Source: Pilatotrama ljubarskyi (lineage: Eukaryota > Basidiomycota > Agaricomycetes > Polyporales > Polyporaceae). Taken from it: a stretch of 12,691 nt of DNA. Where the stretch lies: positions 251,404 to 264,094 of the forward strand of contig MU277711.1 in assembly GCA_022385805.1 (NCBI GenBank). The letters are read 5' to 3'. The position numbers and the translations under genes are program-made. How positions within the stretch are numbered: the first letter of the stretch is position 1; every line of letters starts with the position of its first letter. The notes beneath the pieces are model-generated. The model did no database searches and was not told where the DNA came from. It saw nothing but the letters and a program-made list of their open reading frames with translations. Of the stretch, positions 1-8,471 are shown piece by piece.

Positions 1-76
1 GTAGAATGAAGGAGAAGGCTAGCCCGACGTTTGCCCAGTTGAGATGGGTGGATGACGATCCAGCTCCGGGATCCAT
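1..76 (-). CDS. UPF0014 permease, 5' end only (repeat copy)
   Basis: Reading leftward from the ATG at 76-74, this is the same first 25 codons (MDPGAGSSSTHLNWANVGLA and on) as the full gene at 12672-11419, cut by the contig edge. It is the same gene seen twice if the molecule is a circle, or the start of the next copy if the unit is tandemly repeated. The start codon context (CGACCATGG on the coding strand) is good for a eukaryote. It should not be counted as an extra gene without read evidence. Confidence 0.85.
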   Translation of the reverse strand, partial: MDPGAGSSSTHLNWANVGLAFSFIL

Positions 77-95
77 GGTCGAGGTATGTCTGCGT
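1..95. repeat. Terminal direct repeat, left copy
   Basis: These 95 bases are identical, base for base, to 12597-12691. The repeat covers the start codon and the first 25 codons of the permease gene plus 19 bases upstream of its ATG. Exact identity over a length that ends at both contig edges is what a circular or tandem template gives when assembled. A de Bruijn overlap of k-1 bases would look the same. It is not a transposon end: it carries coding sequence and no terminal inverted motif. Confidence 0.97.
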
Positions 96-734
96 GAGTG
101 TCCGCCTCAAGCGAGAGGTGGGATGGCTGTGGACAGAGAAGTCACATAAACCTCCTTCCTCACGTCGTCCGCTGCCCCCGCGTCCGGCTCTGCTCGATCC
201 CGCCCCGCGCTCGCCCTCGCGTCTCCCCTCACCACGCGTATGCTCGCCGATCCCGCCCCTCTCCGCACACTCGCCCGACCGCTCTCTCGCCCGCCATCCT
301 CCTCTCGTCTCTGCCTTTGCCTCTCGCATCGCTCCTTCGTCTGCGGTGTCGCTCTTTGCTCCCGTCGCGCGCTCTCTCCCTCGCCGTCTCCGCCATTCCC
401 CTCCCTCTCGACTTGCCCTCCTCCCGACAGCGTCGGCGTACGCGTCCCCGTCGCCGCGCTGCCCACCCTCCCAGTCCGCCTGCACACGTCTCGGAACGCT
501 CTGAACGGCAGGTAACCACGCCGCTTGCTCTCCAGACTTGCCAGGGCGAGGTGTGTCGTAGCCGTGCGCTCTCCCGCTGCGCTATCGGCGCCTTTTCTCC
601 GCCTCGCCTCAGCGTCGCAATCCGCGGCAGCAGAGCGATCGTAGTCTACTGACATGTACATGTAGATATACCGTATAGAATTCATCGCATCCTGCGCTAC
701 CCTCATCCCACCGCCATCCTACAGCGGTCTCGCT
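77..734. other. Gene-free stretch with pyrimidine-rich tract
   Basis: No gene is recognised. Roughly 150-480 is strongly C/T-rich on the plus strand, with few A residues. Open frames here translate to Arg/Ser/Pro-rich low-complexity sequence typical of non-coding GC-rich DNA. If the contig is circular this stretch is the 5' flank of the permease gene, which is read leftward from 76, so its promoter should lie here. A perfect 12-bp palindrome (ACATGTACATGT) sits at 652-663, followed by a small AT-richer patch (gatataccgtatag). Confidence 0.5.
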
Positions 735-1371
735 GCGAATCTGCAGCCGATCCTCCGCTTCCGCACGCCACCACAGCCGCGAGGGCAACTCGTACAACTC
801 CGGTGAGACGATGTACACCGCCTGAACGCCTCCGCCTCCTCCCAGACGCACGGGAGCCTCTGCAGCCGCTGCCGTACTGTACAACCCAGGTCATTCCCGT
901 CTACCCGCAGCTCCCGCCGTCGCCGACACTCCTGCATCGTTGCGCCGCCGTGTCTGCCACGCCAGGCTGTCAGAATGCGACGCCCGACGTGCAGGACTGC
1001 TCGCGCGTCCCGCATGCGATTGTTGGGGTGCTTCCGGAGAAGTAGGCACTCTAGCTCAGGTGAGTGACGTCGTCTCTTCGTGCCCCGGCCTCCCGTCGAT
1101 CACCCGCACCCTCTTCCAGCCTCCGCGCGCTCCGAAGACGTCGCAAGCCGCCCTCTGTGCGCACCATAGTGCCGGGGCCAGAAGACCGTGCTGCACACGT
1201 CCCTGCACGCTCCACCCTCCCCGACACCGCGCACTGTAGCGTGACTCCGTCCAGGATACCGAGGTACGTCTCCTGCTTACCGAACTCGCATCGCGCCCAG
1301 CATCTCGAGGTCTACATTGTGTTTTCACTAACGTTGCTCACCGTCAGCTCCAGTACGCTCGAGTAACGAGC
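735..1371 (+). repeat. Diverged tandem duplication, copy A
   Basis: This segment aligns by eye to copy B (about 1430-2116), at an offset growing from about 698 to 745 bases. Anchors are gtgagacgatg at 803 versus 1501, a shared ctgccgtactg further on, ggtacgtctcctgct at 1263 versus 2005, and agcatctcgag at the end. Intron-like signals recur at matching points: a GTGAGT followed about 60 bases later by cttccag, and a GTACGT followed by cactaacg and ccgtcag. No homology to a known protein is seen, and no single frame is intact through both copies. It could be a decayed duplicated gene or a non-coding repeat. Confidence 0.6.
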
Positions 1372-1429
1372 CGAACGTACTGAACAGTACGCCGACCACC
1401 CAAGACCTCGACACGACCTCGTCAAGCAA

Positions 1430-2116
1430 AGAACGTGGCGGCCAACCGCGGACGGTACCGCACGCGGCGACAGGCGCGAGGTCGAGTCGTCAAACCGCCC
1501 GTGAGACGATGCAGCGCGCCTCGCTCCCATCCGCATGGTCCCGGACGTACGGGAGCCTGTGCTGCCGCTGCCGTACTGATTTCTCCCACAGTAACACTCC
1601 ACCGCTCTCGTCGCGCAGCGCCCAGCTACTGCCATCGCACCCACTCGCTCCCGCTCGCTTTTCGTCACCGCGCCGCCGTCTCTGCAACGCGAAGCAATCA
1701 GTTCGCGATGCCGGACATACAACGCTCTCCGCGCGTACCGCGTACGATCGCCGGGATGCCTCGACAGAAGCCCGTACGCTAGCTAAGGTCAGTACACGAG
1801 CTTGTTTGATCCTCATCTCGCTCGTCATCTCCGTGCTCAGGCCTTCCTTCTCTGAGGAGCCGCACCCAAGGACGCGGGACGCGGTCGTCTACGCGCGTCA
1901 TGTGGCCCGGGGAGCGGAGGACGTACCGCACACGTCTCCCCGCACGATCCGTCGCCCGGACATGGTGCCGCACACGCGTAGAGCGACTCCATTCAGGATA
2001 CCCAAGGTACGTCTCCTGCTCATCGGCCTCGCGTCGCGCAGAGCATCTCGAGTCCTCTGCTCACACAGCTATTCAACAGTGCCGCCGCCAGCGTCAGTAC
2101 CGCTCGAGTACCAAGC
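1430..2116 (+). repeat. Diverged tandem duplication, copy B
   Basis: This is the second copy of the unit starting near 735. The best-kept block is 1992-2052 against 1250-1309, roughly three quarters identical by eye. It shares the GTACGT donor-like site, and matching intron-like ends occur (gtcagt near 1789, ctcag near 1842, attcaacag near 2079). Translated in equivalent frames, the copies keep short similar strings, such as RRLCNAK here against RRRVCHAR in copy A, and TPFRIPK against TPSRIPR. No function can be assigned. The left edge is approximate. Confidence 0.6.
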
Positions 2117-2131
2117 GATGCGTGCTGAGTA

Positions 2132-2147
2132 GCGCGCGCGCGCGCGC
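2132..2147. repeat. (GC)8 dinucleotide run
   Basis: Sixteen bases of uninterrupted GC alternation, flanked by A and T so that an 18-bp perfect palindrome results. Alternating GC tracts can adopt Z-DNA and are prone to replication slippage. The run lies just after copy B of the tandem duplication. No gene depends on it. Confidence 0.9.
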
Positions 2148-2149
2148 TG

Positions 2150-5100
2150 TCCGACTTCACAGCACCCTCGTCACGCAAGGTGCGCGGCTTCCGCCGACTG
2201 TATCGCTGCTCCACGGTCATCTTGACTTCGCAGCTCGCTCGTCCAGCTCTGCGTGCGGCCGGCCAGGCGCGAGCAAGACAGGCCGTCAGACACGCGTGTC
2301 CGCTTGCGCCGCGGGCCGCGCACGCCTTCCCCGGGACCTCTTGTTGCGTGTCCACCCGTCGCAGAAGCCGACGCCCGCCACCGCAAGACGCTCGCTCTAT
2401 ACCATCGCGTCGCCGTCCCCGTTCCAGCATCGCAAACGGAAGCTCCCGCGACTTAGGACGGGCAAACGGCTTGCGCGTACCGCACGAGCCTGCGAGCACT
2501 CGACGTCTCCACGTCGATGCTCTCGTGAGCTACTTCACCGCAAACCTCCGGAACACGCACCGTGGCGCCGTCTCGACATCAACAAGCCGGTCCCGCAGGA
2601 CGGCGGCCGAAACGTGTGCCGCACGACGGCGGGATCTGCCAGTGCGCACAGAAGGACACGAAGAAGGCGCAGTCGCGATCTGCGCGGGTTCTAGTAGCAT
2701 GTCGGGTGGTAAAGTCAACAACTACAGCTACATGCCGCGCACGGTTGCTCATACTCCTGGACGCGGTCTCGCTCGCTTCAAGACAGATGCGCGTCTGCCC
2801 GGGCGGGAGGAGTGAGCACGCGAGAGGAGCGTCTAGACGATGAAGAACGTACCGTTCCCGACGCGACAGCCTGCCATAGGGGCTGCTTGCCGCGAGTGAG
2901 CCGCCTTTGAGGACGCTAGTGACTTTCTGACTGACTGGACGTCTCCTCCTGTGCGCTCGAGCAGCGAGCAGAAGGTAGCTACAAGGTGTCGTCGTCTGCG
3001 TAGGAGGACGAACACCGGGAGGTGCAGCAAGACATCGGTGACAGACGTACGGCGGGGTGTCGAGATATCCCGGGCCTCGGCCGAAGCGCAACGGACGGCT
3101 TCCGCCGTGGGGCCGATCGACGAGGGAGCTCGGGGGAGAATTGAAGGTGAGCAGAGCGTCTTCTTGGTCTTGACACCCGTCCTCTTATACAAATGCACCA
3201 CTTCCGGGCAGGGCACTCCGTGACAATCACACGGTCCCACGTCAGACGTTCTCTCGCTCTCGAGTGTCAGCCCGCCACCCCGCTCGTTCCCGCGCACACC
3301 CGCTCCCAAATTTCGCCATGGCGGTGCGACGACTGTCGACGCGCCGCTACGTGAGCACTGGGCCCGTCCTCCGCGTCCCCTACGCGAGCCCTGCAGGCGT
3401 TGGGCTTAGGCGGCGTCACGGGTCCCTGGCGCCCACTCTCGGCTGATCCAACGGCCCGTCATGCAACGCGAGGCGTTCGCAGTTTCACTCGACTTGTCAA
3501 GGGTCTTGGGTCCGAGCGGCACGCAGCCTCTGCCGTACTCCGTCCAGGTTGCTGCTCGCGTGCCGCGGAATCCGCATCTATTTCCGCCGTGTAGAACGGC
3601 GGGGTCCGCGAGGAGAAGACTCGGCGGCAAGCGTGTACTGCGTCACCAAGCCCTGGAGGACTGTGAGTGTGTTCTCGCACGTCTCGCGGTGGAGCCCACC
3701 TCAAGATCCATGCGATTGCAGCGGCGTGCTGTGAATACGGGGCGTTCACACCATTCACCACCCTCCCGTGCTCGTCGTGCCGTCCTGCTCCGCCATACGA
3801 AGCCGACGATACGCACGCCTTCGTAAGAATCGTACGCAAAGCCGGCTCGCGCGTAGTGGTCACACCCTGTCCTTTTACCGGAGCATTTGTGCGGCACGGT
3901 GGCCTACGCCGCTCATCTCGCGACCCGTCCGGCACGGCTCTGGAACAGAGGCCGCGTAGAATGTGGGCGTCGATGTACCGCGTCTCATGCAACAATGAGC
4001 GACGCGACATACGAGCGCGCCGCGACGTGGTGACTCTAGCTCACTGCAATGGTCACTGCCGACGTCCTTCAGCACCTTCTCGACTGCAGTCCATTCGTTC
4101 GGATGCGGCGGCAGCGTGAAAACGCGTGTGGTCCTCGTTACTCGCCTCTGCCGCCGTCAGAGTCACCCCGTCAGATATCGTCCCCGCCGCTCCTCGGAAA
4201 GCGGTCGGCTGCGCGGTCCGATGTGCAGATCAGCAAGATCGAGGTTGTGTTCCCCCGCTTGAGCGCCGTCGGACTGGACGCTGCTCGTCTAGTGCGGGCC
4301 GTTCTGTGGGTTCTCCGGCGGGGTATTCAAAGCCGAAGGATGGCGAGGCGACAGCGAGCTCGGAACCGCGGTATGGGCCGAGTTTCTCGTTTCTGGCTGC
4401 GTAGCGACGTCGCAAATTGGGCGACTCGGAGGTGGCCGAGGATGACGGGAACATGAGAGGAGTAGTATCTGGTGAGGAGTCCCAGCTCGCGGTCTCGCGG
4501 TCTCCGTATTCTCAGGATGTAGAACTGCGGTCGCGTGCGGCACAACACGCCCAAGCTCGGGCTGCCAGTGTCGAGGGGTTCATTGCAGGAATGTGGGTGG
4601 GAGCGCTGCGGCAGAGCCTGCGCTCAGCTCGGTACACACCGCGAGGATCAGGAACGCCGCCGCCGCATCATATAGACAAACAGGAACTTGGAGTAGGTGA
4701 GTCTGTGGCTTGCCGGTACGACAGAATCAGGCTAACGCAAGTGTGCAGTACACCATCATGTCGTTTTATCTGTACGATGCCCGCGGTGCGTCGCCGCTGC
4801 ATGTAGGCATGAGAATACATCTAGTACCGTACTCCGGCTGTTGCAACCCTCCTGCGCGACACTCCCTCAATTCGTTCAGCGTGCGGCAAGGACGGTAGGT
4901 ATTCCACCCATGTATATCCACGCGTTCGATTTCGTCGACATTCTAAGGCATCCCTGCCCCTCGTCCTGGCTTGTCTCGCAACAGACGGTTGTGCATGCAT
5001 GCGGGACCGCTTCCGTTGTACATTTGCGCCTGTAGCGAAGTCTACATCTCCCGAGGCAAGTGATCATCACATCCATCTGCCTTTCCTCCCTTGTCCTGAC

Positions 5101-5179
5101 GTGCTGAGGCTCTCGTCTCTGCGAAGGTACAAACTGGGGAAGCTTCTGACATGACGGGCCTTCCGCAGATTCGGCTCAC
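2150..5179. other. 3 kb with no recognised gene
   Basis: No protein family, RNA gene or mobile element is recognised. Open frames of 150-260 codons exist on both strands (for example plus 1900-2694 and 2180-2815, minus 3091-2579), but they overlap each other and read as Arg/Ser/Pro/Thr-rich sequence. That is what GC-rich non-coding DNA yields. Somewhat more protein-like short pieces are plus 2699-2815 (begins MSGGKVNNYSYMPRT), plus 3318-3446 (ATG in a good cgccATGG context), minus 4454-4230 (begins MFPSSSATSESPNLRRRY) and minus 4820-4668 (50 residues). None can be joined into a supported gene. Confidence 0.5.
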
Positions 5180-6193
5180 CCTCATACGGAAAGCCGATGC
5201 GCTCGCTTGATGCATCGTCCCATCCTCATATGTCGGTACGTCCTGCAGGCTCATCTACCGCTGTCCTGATACTCACGCGATCAAACAGCACCCGACCACC
5301 TTTGCTGTCGGCGTGCAGCAGGACAGGTCCCGAATGTACGGTCCCAGCGGAGTCAATCAATTCGGGGTGCGGCTGCTTTTGCCTTCGCTGCCGCGTGCTG
5401 CATAAGGACCGCCGCATGCTGTGACTGACTCCGTCCCGTCGATGTAGGTACTTCGTTGAACGGTCTACCGCGTACAAGTGAGATAAGCAGAGCCTCGCTG
5501 CGGCGCAGGTACATGGGCCAATGTGACGCACTCGCACATCCGAGTATCTCTGCGTGCAGGACATCCATCACCGTTTGATCACTCCTGTTTCAGTCGAGCC
5601 AGATACACCACTTGCAGCCGATCCTGTGGGTCCTGGGACAAGAAGCTTCTTATTGCCGTCGCGTGGGTGGAGTGCCATGTGTGGCCGCTCTGTGCGACAC
5701 CGTCGGCCTTTGTCTGGCGAGCATCCTTGAAGCGACAGACCACAAACCCGGTTCCGACACGCTGCTGTCTCGGCCTGTCCACTTAGCCTCCTTCTGCGGA
5801 CGGGGGGCTAGATGGGCACATGAAGAGGTGTTCCGAAACGAAGCGGCCGCTCATCCTAAACCGGCGGGACCTTACTCATGGTAGGCTGTTGTCGCTTCGA
5901 GAATTGCTGCTGCGAGTCGCACGGGTACGTCTCCCCGTCTCGGCTGTACGCGGCTGATGAGACTCATGAACACACTGGACAGCAATCTCTTGCTGTTCTA
6001 CTGCCAGACGGTCCAGCACGGTCCTGATGCTGTTGCATGTAATGAAAATGGGTGCCGTGCACAGCTCAGGAGGGCGGCCGATCACTGACAACGGGTGTAC
6101 ATCCACCCCAACATGGTGCACCAGCCACTGCTCGGTACTGCCGTATGGACGCAGCCTGGGATCGGCTACTCCGAAGCAGCAGCTTCGGAGCAG
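5180..6193 (-). pseudogene. Probable broken multi-exon gene, function unknown
   Basis: Read leftward, protein-like stretches follow one another. At 6193-5879 there is a 105-codon open stretch (contains STEQWLVHHVGVDVHPLSVI), ending in TGA directly before a GTAAGG donor-like site. At 5782-5582 there is GTGFVVCRFKDARQTKADGV and on. At 5589-5356, in another frame, there is QTVMDVLHAEILG and on. A third frame to 5277 has SGPVLLHADSKGGRVLFDR, and after a 34-bp GTGAGT..CAG gap 5242-5180 has DVPTYEDGTMHQASASAFRM. The joins at about 5589 and 5362 need frameshifts, the latter at a TTGA duplication. A TAA at 6196-6194 interrupts the same frame upstream. Composition is rich in acidic, aromatic and aliphatic residues, unlike the flanking noise. 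The exactly opposed plus frame (about 5610-5884) is also open, so the strand is not certain. No family is recognised. Confidence 0.35.
6169..6190. repeat. Perfect 9-bp hairpin
   Basis: CTCCGAAGC and GCTTCGGAG form a perfect 9-bp stem around the 4-base loop AGCA. It lies about 90 bases upstream of the ATG of the plus-strand gene at 6283 and inside the coding-like minus-strand stretch. It may be chance in GC-rich DNA; a regulatory role is not shown. Confidence 0.6.
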
Positions 6194-6282
6194 TTACCAG
6201 CGCTCGGGAGCGACTCTGACAAATTGCCTTTGTCGTGTTTCAAGTCTTTCGGTGTCTCCACGCAATCCTGGGTGAGCCGTGA

Positions 6283-7360
6283 ATGCCAAGGCCCAAGTAT
6301 ACGAGGATCTGGAATGCGCTGGCACACTTGCGCTCCGAAGACCGAAACTCGATTGTTTCACCTGCCTCCGTGACCGTCTACTCGGTGTCGCCGCTTTCGC
6401 CTCACACTTGCCCTTCCTGTCCTCCAGTCCTTGAGGTTCGCCCAGCTACAGATATCCGACGCCCCCTATGGAACGGTGCCCCAAGTGAATCTCTTGACGT
6501 CTCAGTGAGTTAACATTCCGCAAGGACGCTGCTTGGTCGTACTCATCTTTCCGGTCCCACTCTCAGGTATCATTTCTCCGTGCACACTGTGTCAGCATAT
6601 TTGAGCGAAGCAGGACGTGCAGGGATAGAACGGTGAGCCACTTTTGCTCGTGATTGGGTCACGCACGGCCGGAGAGGTCGCTCACTGTGAGCACAGGCCG
6701 TACATGCCAAAATTCACTGGGAGCTATGCTCGACGCGAGCTGTGGATGCGGGGGATCCTCCGTGCATCGATGGCGGAGTCTCTAGGTGCGTTGTTGCTGC
6801 GGCGCTCTGCTTGACGGTGGCGAGCAAATCTGGACTAACACTGCATCCACCTTGCAGTCTCGCTCTCTGGCGACGCGAATGCGTCCATGCGCTGGACGGT
6901 CAAGGGCTACCATCAGAAGATCTACACCGAGTACGGCTTGCAGCTCGTCGGGTGGCCGACTGACTTACCGTTTGCCGACCTGAGCAAGCCAGGGTTGACC
7001 GGATACGACCGAATCTCGCGCCTCTACATCCTCTGGCAGTCACAGGACCTCAAGTTCATCCCTGTGCCTCTCGAGAAGGCAGCTCGGGCGGCGCAGAACC
7101 CGATGGCCGTTGCTCCGAGTGCATTGAACCATGGTATCCCTCCGAAGCTCGGACGCAGCGACCTGAAGAGGCATCGGGCGGGGGGAAAGGTGGATCCTGT
7201 CAGGTTCCCGCCGCGGTACGTCCGCAACGGCCCAAAGTCGGAGAAGTGGGTGACGGACGAGGCCGAGGCACGCGCCGCTGCCGCTTCCGTGGCTGCTGTC
7301 TGCAGAGGAGAAGATCCAGATGACCCGATCGAGTCCTTCACAGACGACGAGGTGCCTTAG
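6283..7360 (+). CDS. Five-exon gene, 273-residue uncharacterised protein
   Basis: My model joins 6283-6369, 6428-6504, 6567-6632, 6697-6785 and 6858-7360 (822 nt, 273 residues plus TAG). All four introns (58, 62, 64 and 72 bp) have GT..AG ends. The last has a ggactaac branch site. Phases match at every junction although the introns contain stops or change frame. An in-frame TGA immediately precedes the ATG, which supports this start, but an upstream exon is possible. The protein starts MPRPKYTRIWNALAHLRSED and continues with SDAPYGTVPQVNLL, HTVSAYLSEAGRAGIERPYM, YARRELWMRGILRASMAESL, a central YTEYGLQLVGWPTDLPF and a basic stretch (LGRSDLKRHRAGGKVDPVRF). It ends in an Ala-rich then acidic tail (DDPIESFTDDEVP). 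There is no signal peptide or membrane helix. The family resembles, from memory, multi-copy hypothetical proteins of polypore-type fungi. No enzymatic motif is visible, so no function is given. Confidence 0.78.
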
Positions 7361-7644
7361 CACGGTCTCAAATACATAGACATATGACTATATGACTTGG
7401 ATCCTATGACTCTAGCATCGTGTTCTGCACTCGCAAGACATCAACCAATCTGGCATGTCCCCAACTCGCAGGTGAGCTACTCTGCCGGGGCAGAGATGCA
7501 CGGTGTTGATTGTGACACCTCTGTGTCGCGATCACAGGCGGGTAGTGTAGCGTAACCTAGCATTGCCATACACGGAGGCGAGCGAACCACTCGGGCGGCG
7601 AGTCGGCGAGTCGGACACTAGTATCCCTGCTGCAGTTTCCTGAA

Positions 7645-7809
7645 TTAGGAGCAGACGCAGGCCTCTGGAGGCATAGGCGACTTCCTTCTCAGCTCAGAGA
7701 TCAGTCCCTCCGCCAATTGCTGCACAGAGGCTTCTTCAGGGTCGGTCTGGATCCGCAGCTGCTCTAGTACCTGCAACGGCCCGATTTCTGGCAAGCGACC
7801 ACAATTCCG
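7645..7809 (-). CDS. Candidate terminal exon with CaaX-like end
   Basis: Read leftward from 7809, 54 codons run to a TAA at 7647-7645. The stretch begins RNCGRLPEIGPLQVLEQLRI and ends RRKSPMPPEACVCS. It is Glu/Gln/Leu-rich with helix-like spacing and looks more like protein than its surroundings. An in-frame TAG lies immediately upstream, and the only internal Met is near the end, so it must be a 3' exon if real. A possible acceptor (gccgtag) precedes it. The last four residues (CVCS) fit the loose form of a C-terminal prenylation box. No upstream exon could be joined with confidence, so this may be chance. Confidence 0.28.
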   Translation of the reverse strand, partial: RNCGRLPEIGPLQVLEQLRIQTDPEEASVQQLAEGLISELRRKSPMPPEACVCS

Positions 7810-7833
7810 CTACGGCTAAGTACAGAATACGTG

Positions 7834-7915
7834 ACAGAGCGATGGAGATCGGGACAGCAACCCTGGCCACAGGAATTCTGTTGCCGGAGTGCTCTCCCGT
7901 TCCCTATCGCTCTGT
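7834..7915. repeat. Imperfect 26-bp inverted repeat
   Basis: The left arm 7834-7859 begins acagagcgatggagatcggg. The right arm 7890-7915 is its reverse complement at about 22 of 26 positions, including a perfect outer 10 bp. The spacer is 30 bases. A second, perfect 7-bp stem (GACTAGG/CCTAGTC, 6-base loop) follows at 7934-7953. No known terminator or transposon end is recognised; it could be a small foldback element remnant. Confidence 0.7.
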
Positions 7916-7941
7916 ACCCAGGCATGAATATGTGACTAGGG

Positions 7942-8471
7942 ATGAACCTAGTCCTGCCGCTGGTCTGTAAGACGACTGGACTGAGAGTAAGAGATGAGGG
8001 ACGGAAAGATGTGACAACTGTATCCTTGGAAGAGGCTGAATTGAGAGCGCTCCTGAGAGCTTGTCTGCAGTCAAGACGTAAAGCGGTCACATCACACACG
8101 GAGGCTGGGCGGCGAGCTTGCCCACGAAGGCTTCCTCCACTGATCGGAGGTCTGACAGTCCGGCAGGCTACAGTGCAGTACGTACAGTGAACGGGTATGT
8201 ATCCGAAGCCCCATTGCTCGCACCCACTCACTGTCCGCCCTCTTTGTCCCAACTTCTGACCAGAAACTCCAGCACAACAGCTCAACAGCTGAGAAGGCAG
8301 AAAGTATCAGTGACTTAGACAGCAGGACTTTGGAACTGCTCACCGCAGATGCTCTGCCACGCCTCGGGGACCTCCTTCCAGGTCAGTAGCATCATCACAT
8401 CCTCTGATGCGCATGCCATCCACATCGTAGAGCATCTCGACACTCACATGTAACCCACAGAGCCCCTCTGA
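7942..8471 (+). other. Coding-like stretch, gene model unresolved
   Basis: Two readings compete. (1) ATG at 7942 to 8177, spliced over a GTACGT..CCAG intron (8178-8263) to 8264-8318, gives 96 residues with a helix-like SLEEAELRALLRACLQSRRK and ends QQLRRQKVSVT. (2) The same intron, in another phase, joins SSTDRRSDSPAGYSA to 8264-8381 (SISDLDSRTLELLTADALPR and on). After a second intron (8382-8460, GTCAGT..CCACAG) it ends at a TGA at 8469-8471. Reading 2 looks more protein-like but has an in-frame TAA upstream at 8079-8081. That one intron serves both suggests a real, possibly damaged or alternatively read, gene. No family is recognised. Confidence 0.3.

Noticed and set aside
1900..2694. 264-codon plus-strand open frame
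   Set aside because: It has Arg/Ser/Pro-rich composition, overlaps other long frames on both strands, runs through intron-like signals of repeat copy B, and shows no domain.
5612..5884. Plus-strand 90-codon frame with a nearby acceptor and donor
   Set aside because: It is codon-for-codon the reverse complement of the minus-strand GTGFVVCRFKDARQ stretch. I favour the minus strand on composition and continuity but cannot exclude it, as noted in that entry.
6095..6373. Plus-strand frame reading YIHPNMVHQPLLG and on
   Set aside because: It starts at GTG, not ATG, mirrors the longer minus-strand open stretch, and ends inside the first exon and intron region of the five-exon gene in a different frame.
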